64,000 bases of DNA from Aphis gossypii (taxonomy: Eukaryota; Arthropoda; Insecta; Hemiptera; Aphididae): contig NC_065531.1 in NCBI RefSeq assembly GCF_020184175.1, positions 78,772,604 to 78,836,603 of the forward strand, given 5' to 3'. This document shows positions 47,701-60,400 of this stretch, piece by piece. Numbering within the stretch: position 1 is the first letter of the stretch; every line of letters starts with the position of its first letter. Made by a program: the position numbers and the translations under genes. The notes under the pieces are model-generated. The model saw only the letters and a list, made by a program, of their open reading frames with translations, had not been told where the DNA came from and made no database searches.

Positions 47701-49688
47701 TACTGAACACAAACTTCCTTCTCACTTTATTCAGACTTAGGACTGACAACTTAACGTAGTTGGTGTGATTATTTTTTTTTGTTTTTGTATTGCATAAAAA
47801 AAAAGTCCTATTTAATTTTTAATTGAATCTAGTCCGTTTAATATAAACAAAAAAATAATAATATAATGGTAGGTATAAAATAATATGTAATAATAATAAT
47901 AGAAAAAAATCAAATTTGATTTGGCTTATTGCGATAGCTCAAACACTTCATATAGGCATACTGACATACTGTGTGATTATTTTAAAGTTATAATCTGATA
48001 TTTTATTATTGATGTAGTTTTGTTTTTTTGTTTTTTTTACTTATTTCTTGAGGTCTATTGAAATCTGATGTTCTTATCTTTGTATATGTATTTCAGTATT
48101 TGTTTGAAACGTTTTTAAAACTTTTATTATCTTGAATATATTAGGATAATTATGATAAAAATTTGAGTTGAATCTCGAATGGAAATTTTCGCAAGCGTTT
48201 GTATTAAGGCTTGTATCAGAACTAGCACTAGCCCAAATACGAGGGGGAAACGTAGTCTTCGATGTAATAAGTCACTAAATAATTCCAAAATTAATTTATT
48301 TTTTCGAATTTTTTGAAGAGTTGATGAGTGATACTCTTTAGTCTTTTTTACACACTTTGCTCGTACTGTGCTTAAAAACTTTTTTAAATGACGTATGGTT
48401 TGAGTTTTATAAGAGTTTTCGATATACAATTAGTGGTTTCATTATAATATTATATTAATTTAAACAAGTAAGAAAGTAAGAGGGTTAGAAATTTAGAATA
48501 CTATATATAATCGTCACTCTTTGTTACTAATTAATTGTTTGTGGTTATAAATATTTTGGCACACTGTCACAATGGCACATTTCTCTGATCTCTTAGAGAA
48601 TATAATTTCAAAGCCAACTTATACGTATAATATGTATTGCCTATTCAGTGGTAAAATTACAAGTCATAAACTAAAGTTAGGTATATTATTATGTGACAAT
48701 GTATATACTACAACATTTATACACCGACTTTACTGGGCTGTTTCATTCATTAAATTGTTAACAACTTATTTTAACTGGTCTGTGATAATTGAAACCTGCA
48801 GCTTTATTAAATTTATTAGAAAATATATATATGTTGTATACTTGTATACCTATACATATTTTGTGTAGTAATGTAGGTATTTAAGTTATTGGTTGTACGA
48901 CTTACACTATTTATCTATGCGTATATATCACGTCATCACACATTAAATTATAAATGATAAATTTATATTTATATATATATATATATAGATCACTATCAGT
49001 AGTCTGACCCTTTTATAAATAAAACTAATAAATTGTCCTCTTGTTGTTTTTGTTTTTTTCAATACTTCTATAGTTCTATGTAATATCATTGAAATTCTTA
49101 CAACATTTGTCATACAGCTTTTTTATTCAATTGGTGTCTGGCAAGATATTTGTTTGGCAGGTTATTGTTATTGTTATTTGGTATTTATTGTCGATAGTAT
49201 CCGTATTTTAAGTATAAGAATTTTAGTTTATCTGTACAAACTAATTAATATAAAAATATAATAACTACAGTCAGTATATTGATAATATATAGACTGCAAT
49301 GAGCAATACTAAAAATTGCAGACTGTTTTTTTTAAATATGGGGTTAATTTGTATTAAAATGTTATTATTTTTTGGAGGAGACACGCATGTGTCTACACTG
49401 TTTGCAGCCATACCAGTTAATCTTTTTAAGATCTCAATAATATCTGTTCAGTTTAGGCTTTTAAAAATTAGATGACCTGAAGGAGAGAAGTTTTTCTCGT
49501 CCTTCTCTTAACTGCCACCACGATAAGTCGGATACCGATAAAAATTTAAATGGCCTTTATACTAAATAGCCTGGTTGTAGCCTTAAGTCAATAGACAACA
49601 TACAATAAAGAGTGTAGGAGCTCATTTTTAAAACAACAACTTGTTTAAAAAAAAAAACTTTGACGCATTGCGAAGTAGCCGCAATGGA
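47701..49688. other. Gene-free AT-rich DNA
   Basis: No supported gene. Open frames at 48127-48429 (-) and 48572-48868 (+) have no recognised domain. The former is 100 codons with a hydrophobic stretch and could be a remnant, but nothing supports expression. Confidence 0.4.
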
Positions 49689-49710
49689 TAGGTTAGGTTA
49701 GGTTAGGTTA
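49689..49710. repeat. Interstitial telomere-type (TTAGG)n array
   Basis: A 22-bp run of TAGGT units (four full copies plus two bases) is an uninterrupted array of the insect telomere unit TTAGG. Two-copy versions also occur near 46263 and 46552. Confidence 0.8.
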
Positions 49711-49753
49711 AATTAAGGTACAAATGGTATGGTACTATTATATAACTTATAAC

Positions 49754-50337
49754 TTATAACTTGGGAACGGATTGTAATGCTTTAAAAAACAAGAAAAATA
49801 CCTTTAAAAAATATGATTTAATGCACTAATAACAGAATTTATTTTAAAAAATGCTAATTATTTTTTACTTAGAAAAAATTTGTTTCATTATATTTATATA
49901 AATTCTTATTCTTAGGTATTAATTATTCGTATCTTTTTCATCATCTTCTAGTTTTCCTATTTTATTTTTACCCTTAAAATTATTTCCAAATGAATATGAA
50001 TATACAATTTCTGTTGGATGTATGTATATACTTTAGTGTCTATACGTTTCAACAATAATTTTGTCTGGCATTAAATTTATCTGATTAGTAAAAACATAAT
50101 AAATATTTATTTTTATCCTTTTAAAATACATTTTAATTAAATTTTTATCGAATTTTAATCATTCCTATATAAAAATTACTTAAAAATATAAAAACGCACT
50201 AAAAATATCAAAAAATGCAAAATTAAAGTTACATTTTTTAATTTTTTGACGTATGAAATCGTTGTGCTTGGAAAGCAATGTTTTCGGACCCCGAGAAAAA
50301 AATACAATTTACATTCAAATCCGTTCCCCAGTTATAA
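49754..50337. mobile_element. Candidate MITE with TATAACTxGGGAACGGATT ends
   Basis: The left end TATAACTTGGGAACGGATT is matched by the right end (50315-50337), which inverted reads TATAACTGGGGAACGGATT; AATG follows in both after a small indel. The roughly 580-bp interior is AT-rich without coding potential. The exact target duplication cannot be fixed because the left flank is a TTATAAC repeat. Confidence 0.55.
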
Positions 50338-53300
50338 CTAAATTTGTTTTTACTTTAGTCTTTTAAAGATTTGATTCATTGCTTTTTAAGGCACCTATAA
50401 CGGCTATGTTACCTATATGCTCTTGGTTGTACATGTCACTTAAACATTTTAGTGGACATTGTATTTTACATGTTGAATTCCTATTACTCATATGCTATTA
50501 TGATTGTATGTAGTCAAATTTGTCTCATGTAAATGTCTAATGCCCATTGATTATTTCTTAATGAACTATTTCTACTATTTATCACATATAAAACACACAT
50601 TGAAAACTGTCTACGTATTATTAGTTATTACAAATTACAAAAATTTAGGTACTCATGAGTTATTATTATAAAAAAATGTAGGTAGGTACTTTAGACTTTT
50701 ATATACTATTTATTATTAAACTAGTAAACTAATAAATATCTTTAATTATGAATATTGTTATTGTTAATCACGATAATGATTTATTTGAACAGATATTTAA
50801 TTACTAATGTTAATGATATTTGGAATTCATTTATTATTATTGAACAAATATTATAGATAAAATAACCGGATGTCCATACTAGACACTAGTTACTATTGAG
50901 TAATGACAATAATTGTCTGAAATAGTTTATTAAATACCATTTATTATCATTTTTATAAGATTACACTTATTGTACTTATTATTATAATTAAAAATTAAAC
51001 TTTGTTCCGAAAAATTAACTCTAGTCTGTAAAACTATGTGGTAAATTTATTTTATTTTAACAATTTGGCAATTTTTTCAAATATACTTATTCTAATATTA
51101 TGTGTAATTCGATAACTATAATATTTTTATGTAATTTTTATTTTTTTAATCGTTTGATTAAGACGCTCGAAGAAAGATAATAATAATATAGTTTTTAATA
51201 TTTATACATATATTTAAAAAAATACATGAATATAATAATATAGGTGTATCTTGGGTAAAATGTTATATAATATTAGTTAGCGTCGTTATAGCGGTCTGAA
51301 TTTTTTTCGAGAATTCGGCTCTTGCAATTAACCACTATTGTCACCTACAGATTCACATCTCAGCCATTGTTGTTTTGATTTAAAATAATAGAAAAGTTAC
51401 TAAATAAACTTATCTACTAAATAAAATTAAATCACGATGGTCATGGTTGATGACCTTATAATGCTTTATTTTTATATAATAACGCATAAAGCTATTTTTA
51501 TAAGTATATTTAATCAAAAACAAAAAATACTAGGTTCCTAAATAAAATAATAGTTTTTCACGTTTTTCATTAGTATTGGTTGAAAATATTAAAAAAATAA
51601 ACAGAACACTTTATTGCAATGAGTAAAAAGTGTATTGATTGTCAAAATATGAAACAAAATGTTAATCGTTAAATGCAGAAAGGGTATAAGTCCATTGTCC
51701 AAGTTTTAAATTTTTTCAGAAAACTTAATATACCTGAAAAAATTGAGTTACAAATTGTATGTTACAGAATTATATATTTTAAGACATGGTATACATGTTT
51801 TTACCATCACTTTAAGAAATATAATTAAACTATAGAAATCTGAAGGTCTTTAAGGTTGTAGACATGTCCAGAGTTGCAAGTGCCTTAATGAAATTTTAAA
51901 TTATTTTTAACGGGTATCTATTTAATAGGAAAAATGCCTCGTTTGCATAAAACCGTGTATTTATCAATATTAAATTTGATTATGTAATAAAGTGATTTTT
52001 GTAAAATATTGGACATGTGTCCTTTCTACATTTGACGATTGTAATTATATCAATACTTATGTGTATTGTGTAGGTATATTATATTATAATACTATTAATA
52101 CTACGAAAAACGGGACAATCCTGATTAAAACAGGACGTATACCCTGACTAGTAATATTAAAGCCAACAGTCAAATAAGTATTTAGTCAGTTCTCGTGAGA
52201 ACACTACGGCTGTCATTAATTTATGTTCTTATACTTATTTCATTGTCGATAATATCGATATAATCTCAGTGGCTATTTTTTTTTTTTTTTGATTTTCCGT
52301 AGTGCACATATTTAAATTTAATCTTATAGTTACTATCAATTCGTCCAAGGTAATTGAAGGTATGGTTGCAGAATGTAATATAGTACTATAAAGGTGGTGC
52401 ATATTTTTATTTTTCGTAGTGCATAAAATATGTTGTAGTTCACACAAAAATAGCCACTGTAATAATGTTTATGAAATTTTATGTGATTCATATTAATCAA
52501 TTATCTTCGTGCACTATTTAGAGTTTAGACCATACAACAATTTGCTGTGTCAACTACGTAGAGTACAGACCTTTCAAACTAATCAAATGAAAGTAAGTAC
52601 CAATGATATATATATATATATTAGCTATTTATAACTATAATTCAGAATACAGCATTACTATGATATTTAGTATTTTTATTAATTTATCTATAAAATTAAA
52701 ATGTTTAAAAGTTCTATATAATTTATGACATGCATGAGAAAAAACCCTATAATAGTAAAATCATTCGTATCACATTTAGGTACTAATTATTAATTTAATA
52801 ATTTGCGTTATTATACAATGAAAGTTTGGATTAAATAAACATACGGCAAATAAAATAATTTTTATAAATGTATACTTATTTTAACTGCATAATACATTAC
52901 TTCGTTTAGCTATTGTTTTGAACTAGGTATTAAAATGGATAGACCTAGGGTTGGATTTATTATGGGAGCGAGGTGATGATAAAGTAATGAACTTCCTACC
53001 CTAACTACTTTTTTTAACAGATCAATATATTTTTCAGATTGAATTCTATTTAAATCTTTTATGTAACCTGTGCTTAAAACTTTATAATAATTAATAATTT
53101 TATTGTCTGTAGATATAATACGCTTGACCGTTATAAACTTAAAAGTTTAAAGTTATAACTTATAATTATAATTCTTATATAGTAATAAAACGTTTGAATA
53201 TTGTTGAATTATTTAACATAAAAGTTATTATTTTTATGATGTAATCCGTTAATAATATTATTATGTTATTAATATTCAGTGATTCAGTGATAACCTTGAA

Positions 53301-53990
53301 AGTTGAAGCAGTGCTTTTAGTTAGGACCATGGCATTTTAATTTATGAATTAGAGTAACAAGACCCTGATTAGGCCATACAATTTCATCTATTCTGCGATA
53401 AAAATTTATAAAAGTAATATACATCTTACTTATCGTTCCTCATTATTGTTAACTAGCTAATATTTATTCTTTTCAATAATTAAAATTAAGCATGCTTATG
53501 TGTAAGATAAAATGTTTTCCAATGGCTATTGCCGCCGTGGCGCCGCGGGTATTTTTTATTAATAAAAATATAAAATTATAAGTGTTGTATTTTAAACGTA
53601 CCAATTCATAAAGAGAAGCGATAAGAATTTTTTAACAGATCAGTTTTTCGATACATAAGTCAATTCTTGAACTTGGTTTACCTATATTTTTATTTTAAGG
53701 CTTAAATTTTGAAACAATTGCCGTTAGGTATTAAAAAAAAAAAATAACAGATGAAGTTAGTTTGCTGAATGGTATAAGTATAATCATCGAGTGTATCTCG
53801 TTATTGCGAGTAGATTATTGTAATGAATTAGGTATAGATTTTAAATTTAAATTCAAATAATTCAATGATAACTATTGTATATTTATACCTATATGAAAAC
53901 GACAAAAAATATTTTATAATTTTTATAATATTATCATTTATCATGTATTATGATGCTATAGTCTATAAATATTTTTTTTTCATTTAGTAA
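50338..53990. other. Gene-free AT-rich DNA
   Basis: No gene recognised; the open frame at 52235-52447 (-) is featureless. Near 52110-52145 a GGGACAATCCTG..AACAGGACG..ACCCTG stretch resembles, inverted, a stretch at 47292-47345. Confidence 0.4.
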
Positions 53991-54073
53991 TACCATTGAT
54001 TAAATATATATGAATATTTAATCAATGGTAATACCTAGAGAGCCTATATAATAATATTATCTAGGCTCTCTAG
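53991..54073. repeat. Two adjacent perfect hairpins
   Basis: Hairpin 1: TACCATTGATTAAATAT (53991 on) pairs exactly with the inverse ending at 54030. Hairpin 2: CTAGAGAGCCTA (54035-54046) pairs exactly with TAGGCTCTCTAG (54062-54073). They are only four bases apart. Function unknown. Confidence 0.8.
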
Positions 54074-54935
54074 TACCTAATACCATATTGATCAGTGTAT
54101 TAGGCAATTGGTAAAATGCAAAAATTATCGCAATTTTATTTAAAAATCGTATAGGTAATAGTATTATTTGTTCTATCTTAAAAATAAAAACTATTTTGTA
54201 TTATATATATATAGTCCTATAAGTATTAAAAATACTTTAATATCAAATTATATGTCTTTCGAAGTCATTATTTAATTTCTTAATTAAAATATATTTTTCA
54301 GTGAAACACATGTTAGTATAACTACTAATTTTTAATTATTTTTTAATTGATAAGAAATATAACTATACCTACATGTATGGATTAAAAAATTCTTGGGTCT
54401 ACTTTTTATTTGTCTAATATTTATACAGAGAGGTACACATATAGCATGATCACCTCTTTTTTCCTCCAATAATTAAGTAAAAAGCCTGATTTTTTGAATT
54501 TTTTAATGTATACTTTATTAAGACCATATTATTTTAAAATTTTTGAGTTTTTTTACTTGAACATTTTTACGTACGCCGTACCTACTATCAAAATCAAACT
54601 TCAAACAAGTAGTCTTTTAGTTTTTTAAATTTATGTATTAAGGATAGTATACCCATGATAATTGAGTTTGAAGTTATAGGGATATGGTAATTTGAAAATT
54701 TTAATAATTGATATTAATCCATAAATATTTTTAATTCATTTAATATTTTAAAAACCATTCGTTTAAACTTGAATTAAGTACAAACATGTTGTTGCAATTT
54801 GCATACCACGCAGGAAAAAAATTATTTGTTGTTAGCTATAATTTGTAACATTCTAAAGTTAACTGTTATCTATACTTTATTTAGTATTAAAAGGGCTACA
54901 ATTTCGTATTTGAGTAGATATGGTACATACCCGTG
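54074..54935. other. Gene-free AT-rich DNA
   Basis: Nothing recognised apart from the (TA)n run near 54200. The open frame at 54799-55002 overlaps the next MITE and is incidental. Confidence 0.4.
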
Positions 54936-55071
54936 CAGAGTCGTGCCGTTAAGATTTAGCGCCCGGGGTAAAATTAAAAATATTAGCCTCTTGATATTCT
55001 AAAAAATTTTTTCGGCGCCTTCTTTAAATAGTTTAAACATGCCCCTTAGGTCCCCATACGGCACGGCTCTG
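54936..55071. mobile_element. hAT-like MITE with perfect 8-bp target duplication
   Basis: The left end CAGAGTCGTGCCGT matches, inverted, the right end CAGAGCCGTGCCGT. Both flanks are TACCCGTG (54928-54935 and 55072-55079), an exact 8-bp duplication. The element is 136 bp and non-coding. GCGCC occurs toward each end. Confidence 0.9.
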
Positions 55072-55079
55072 TACCCGTG

Positions 55080-56250
55080 ACCCCTGCGTCCCTAACTTTC
55101 TGATATTTTGATTTAAATTTTCATGATGATACGTAGTTTTACATTTTTTTTGTACAAATACTACAAATTATGTAGTGATATCAATACAAATCGAGATTTA
55201 AGTTGAAAGAATGAGAAAAATGCGTTCAATTGTAACGTAGCCATAACAATTTTAAACAAAACAAAACATGAAAAAAAAAAATATATCTGATTAAAAATTA
55301 TTCAAACTTTAATAAAATTAAAATATTAAAATATATATAATATATAATATGTAAAAATGTAAAATTTGGTAATATATTTGTATGTATATATATAATACAA
55401 ATGATATTTGTATCATATATATTATGTACATAAGTACATTATATTATTTTAAAATTACTTATGACCATATTATAAACTAAACTTAACTATTTTTAATTTT
55501 ATGTCTTTTAAATAATTATTATAATGATGATTTTAAATTATAATATTGTTTTATATGAGTTTTATCAAACGTGGTTATATCATACATGAATAGACTATAG
55601 GTATAAAATAGGTATGTATATTGTGTATTTTTTTATGGTAGAACATAAAATCATTCACTACTTCTGATATATTAGTTTAAAAAAAAAAGAAAATTTAATT
55701 ATATAGTTTATATATTTTGAAATATAGTGTATTTAATAATATATACATATTATAATATATACGTTTTATTGTTTATTATAATATCCAGTAATCAGTTTAT
55801 AGGTAGTTGATTATAGCTATATATAAACTCATCATCTATAGGTTATTTATATCTCCGATACTGTTTCATCTAAAATTATTTTTGCGTTCACTATTTTTTT
55901 TAGGACATGATAAACAATATTATGAAAACTAAAACGCCTCTTTTTGACCAGGGCATTCCTTCTCTTTATTAATTAAATATAAAATCTAAGTACCTATACT
56001 AACTATATTTCTTTGATTCTTTCATAAAATATTATTACAACACATTTTGCCGTGAACCGAAATCTCAGTAATCAAGGATCAACAATAGATAACCAATGTA
56101 AAATTAACTTAAATGCAATGAAGTTTATAAAATATTTATATTGATAAAATATGAAATGCAAAAATACCTTACAACTGTATACCATCATTATAAAAATAAA
56201 ATATTACTTTACGTGCACAGAGAAGAGATGTCCTACTAATGAGTAAACTG
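55080..56250. other. Gene-free AT-rich DNA
   Basis: Low-complexity TA-rich sequence (especially 55320-55420 and 55740-55850). No gene seen. Confidence 0.45.
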
Positions 56251-56472
56251 CAGAGGTTCCCAAACTTTTTATTGTACGACCCATTTTGGGAATTTTTTAA
56301 AATTTGGCGACCCATAATATCAATAAATGAGTCACTACCTTCTTTTAAGTAAATCATTTGTTTACAAAAAAAAAAATATATTTATTTTTAATATAAAAAT
56401 ATAGCGTGAACCACCAAAAAAGTATAATCGCAATCCAATTTTGGGTCGCGACCCACAGTTTGTGAACCTCTG
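56251..56472. mobile_element. hAT-Charlie-like MITE
   Basis: Ends are CAGAGGTTCCCAAACTTTTT on the left and, inverted, CAGAGGTTCACAAACTGTGG on the right. These are followed inward by CGACCCA on the left and, inverted, GGGTCGCGACCC on the right. This matches the general terminus of the Charlie-type hAT group. The flanks contain GAGTAAA on both sides, but two bases out of register at the left, so the target duplication is only suggestive. Open frames on the - strand across it are incidental. Confidence 0.75.
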
Positions 56473-59134
56473 GAGTAAAGTATAATAAATGTCCGTACAC
56501 TTTTTTTCCCATAGATCTATATCTTCTTATCCCCATATAAAAGTTAAGTATACGCCATTGGTTTATCAAGTAAAATAATAATAAATTAATTTTTATTCTT
56601 ACATTGTATTTTTTTTTTTAAACAATCTGATAAAATAAAATTTCATTTTGATGATTTTAAAAATTATATATATTAATTTGATAACACTACACCCTTTTTC
56701 TTACGTAATCAAGTCGTACTTAAAGAATACCTGATTTCTTAGTAATTTAATAAATAAATACATAATAAATAGTATTCTTAAAATTATATACATCTTACAA
56801 AATTATAAGTACTCATATATCACGGCTTACATAACATGATTTATGTTAATTATTAACGATAACATCATTGATTATTAAAAAAAATAAAAATATTATTAAT
56901 CATTATATATATTTTGTATATATCTATATAAGTAATTATAATCTAAAAAAAATGTATTTCATATTCTCTGCAGTGCTCTTTGCACGTATGTGAGTATATA
57001 CGTTAATCCATTCTTATCCATATCACACAAAAATTAATTTTACACATAATATGTTTATGTTTTAATTATTTTATCACTGATACGCATAATGTAAGTCTTA
57101 ATTTTAAAAGATAACATAATACTACAATTATATTTAAGTAGTTATATTATAATATCATGTTGGCAATTAAATATGATTGATTTTACGAGCTAATTATAAA
57201 TTATTATAATAATTATTTATTGCCATACTGAACTCATTATGAACGTCGCATATAATATTTTTAGTTATTTAAATTCGATAGTTGATACAACACTTCAACG
57301 TTTTAAATTTTTTCGTATTTTTTTATTTAGTATTCTAACTAAAACCATAGATAGTTAACTATAGGTACATCCTAATATCAATCATAATATAGTTATTACA
57401 ATAAGAAGTACCTACTAATATAGGTCATAACATCTGTTATTTAATAATTAACATTTAAAACTATTATGTATTAAGTATAATATAATCACGACTCGCTATT
57501 AAAAAAAAAAATAAAAAAAAAAAATACCTAGGTACTTAGATGTTTTACATTTTTAATTAGTCAAAATTAAATTATTGTATGATATGTACAATATGTACAA
57601 TGATATTAGATCCATTTTAAAATTTTATGTTCCTAAGTATAATGGATTTAATGGTTTAATGGATTCAAATACATTTATGAATATACCGAAATAAAAATTT
57701 AAAAATTAGAGTAACAACTGTTTTTTTTTTACTTTTATAAGTTTATCTTTTAAATATAATATATATCCATGATATTTAATGAATAATGATACTACTTTAT
57801 TATATTGTGGTTTGATACTTTTAGTTGGTGAAGGTTATGATAAAATTAATTGCCTACACCATATGACCCAGTATGCTGCTAAGTTATTTTTGAAGGGATG
57901 ACATTGAACTTATAGTGAGTAGTGTCGTAGTGACAACTAAAATAACAAAGTAGTTAGGTACAATACTACAATGTATATTTTTTTACATTCGTCTAAAATT
58001 GCCAACAAAAGTTGCGTAATACCTATGTAATTTAGATTCTATAATAATTAATAAGTTATTCAAAGACGGTGTTATAATTATTACTGCAATATCCTGCAAT
58101 CTTATTGCTATGAATCGAAAATATATTTATATTTATTTGTGATATTTTTATGAGTTCTGCTCAAAATCTAAGATTTTATAAAAGACTTAAAATTAATAAA
58201 TTAAATAAGTAGAAACAACTAGAATAGTAAATTAGAAAATAGTTTAACTATTAACTATAGGTTCTTAGTATACCATGTGTCCGTGTACTATGTTTATAAG
58301 TTAAAAGTACCTATATATGTATAACATTATTGGAGACTAGTTTAGAGATTACAATAAGTAGTAACTAATAATCATCATTCATCATACATTAATATTTTAT
58401 GATGTAATATTTCCATTTTTCTCAACGATAAATTATTTTTTATTGATTCGATTTTTATAAAAATGTATAGATATTATATTTCTATAAAGGTATCATTACA
58501 CATCATATTTATATTTATTAAAATAACTCATTATATGATATACTTAAATAATAATGTGTTATCGTTGTATGCATTATTTAATTAACTTGTAACCTTTTAA
58601 TTCCTAAAAATAATGTAAAATATCAAGATTTTTTCTAAAGTTTTACGGCTATAAAAAGTAAATATAATTTTATTTTTTATTTTAACAAGCACTGTAATTT
58701 GAACTTGAAATACTATATAATTTGTATAATAATTTATAAAATAAAATAACTATTTGGTAAAACTTAAAAATAACAGTTAAATTAATATTGTAGCCTATAT
58801 ACCTATTAATGCCAATTGACGTAATGTTATAGTATGTTATGTATACAATTTATGTAAACAGCCAATACACATTTTCTCAATATTTACAAATTGAAAAAAC
58901 AGTATAATATAATAATATGTTATTAACGTCACCGTGTCGTATATTATATTAGTTTCATTTCAACAAAACTGCGAGTAAAAAATTTTAAATTATAATTAAT
59001 AATAAAATATATAAAGTTATAATTCATAATGAAATTTCAAAAAATACTTTAGTTTTCATTATTTGTTACTATTATTTCTATTTCGAAAAATATTTACAAT
59101 TTAGACTTTAGAGGTAGGTACCTATATATTTATA
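56473..59134. other. Gene-free AT-rich DNA
   Basis: No gene, RNA or clear repeat boundary recognised. A-rich tract at 57499-57523. Confidence 0.45.
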
Positions 59135-59288
59135 CAGTGACGGACGGACGGAGAGGGGGAGTTCAATCCCCCTTCGAAATGAATGCGGATGATTAATTTT
59201 AAACGTATTTATTTTCACTTATAAACCTTCAAAAGTTCTAATTTTTTCAAACCCTACACCCCGAATTTTTTTCCTGCATCTGCCCCTG
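59135..59288. mobile_element. Decayed hAT-like MITE
   Basis: The left end is CAGTGACGGAC and the inverted right end is CAGGGGCAGATGCAG. The flanks are TATTTATA and TATTTACC (6 of 8 match). The interior has GAGGGGGAG / CCCCCTTC near the left end and an AT-rich middle. Moderate support only. Confidence 0.5.
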
Positions 59289-60023
59289 TATTTACCTATA
59301 CATACTTAAACAAAAACACCATCCATGGGCCGAGTGCGAGAGGGTTATAATCTATATTCCTGAGTTTTATGTCACGTGTTGAAGTATAATAATTAATTTT
59401 ACTAGCGTAGAAAATATATGTATTATTTTGTAAGGGCAGACGATGGTTGCTAGTCAGCTTAGCTTAGGCTTTTAGTAATACATGCCGCATGTGTATAGTA
59501 TATTATACAATCGAAATGTTGAATTCTGTCCGTACAGGCTTGCAATTGAGTAGATTGAGAAAAACAGTGTCATTGAACATCAGTCGAGTAAGTGCAGCAG
59601 GCTATCAGCTGTAGATTGTAATATGCGACGATTGGTTATTTTATAATCGTCTGTTTTATTGATTTATAATACGTGTTTATACGTCAACGCATTTTGCGTT
59701 ATAAATTATAATAATAGCTATTATATATATATAATAAAAAGTCACACAAAGTTTAATATAATATTATATAGGTACCTATATAATATATGTTTAAATTGTA
59801 TTGGACTATGGAGTGCAAGTGTCGGTAAGTACACATGATAGGTAACGGAGAAAAAATTAGATTGTTAGGTACACACAGATAACTTAGCTAAAGTATCATT
59901 GTTATAATATATAGATTAATTTTTGTTTACTTAAAGTAGTACAAGTATAACACCTGTCCTGCGCTCTACAGGAATCTATATAATATTATATTACTAGTTA
60001 CGGGCGTTACGGCGTATTCATAT
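59289..60023. other. AT-rich spacer between MITEs
   Basis: No gene recognised. A TAGGTACCTA-type palindrome lies near 59769-59778. Confidence 0.4.
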
Positions 60024-60177
60024 CCGGGGCGGATTCAGAAATTTTTCAAGGGGGAGGGGGTAATACGATACTTAACGCTGAATATAACTAGTATTTCCCA
60101 CAAGTCACAATGTAATAAATGTGTATATAATAAGCTTAAGGGGGGTACCCTATTACCCTTTCTTGGATCCACCACTG
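60024..60177. mobile_element. Decayed MITE related to the 60248 element
   Basis: The right end, inverted, reads CAGTGGTGGATCCAAGAAAG and the left end CCGGGGCGGATTCAG, sharing the GGCGGAT/GGTGGAT core with the neighbouring element. A G-rich tract (GGGGGAGGGGG) follows the left end. No target duplication is evident, so one end may be truncated or mutated. Confidence 0.5.
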
Positions 60178-60247
60178 ATGTGACCGTTTATATTTTAATC
60201 ATACATAATGGAAGAACCAAGAAGTCCTGTACCACCATAGCTTTGTG

Positions 60248-60400
60248 TAGTGGCGGATCTATGGGGGGGATATAGGGGATAAATCCCCCCGTGGCCGTGG
60301 AAATTAAATCTTGTTTTGTAAATTTAGTAGAATAAAGCTTATATATACCTATACATGTTATATCCCTCCCCCCTATGAGAAAATCCTAGATCCGCCACTG
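60248..60400. mobile_element. hAT-like MITE with perfect 8-bp target duplication
   Basis: The left end TAGTGGCGGATCTA and inverted right end CAGTGGCGGATCTAG match apart from the first base. Both flanks read GCTTTGTG (60240-60247 and 60401-60408), an exact 8-bp duplication. G-runs and C-runs lie just inside both ends. The element is 153 bp, non-coding, and apparently the best-preserved of three related copies at 59.1-60.4 kb. Confidence 0.9.

Noticed and set aside
48127..48429. 100-codon - strand frame as a transposase fragment
   Set aside because: No recognisable transposase motif; only a hydrophobic stretch.
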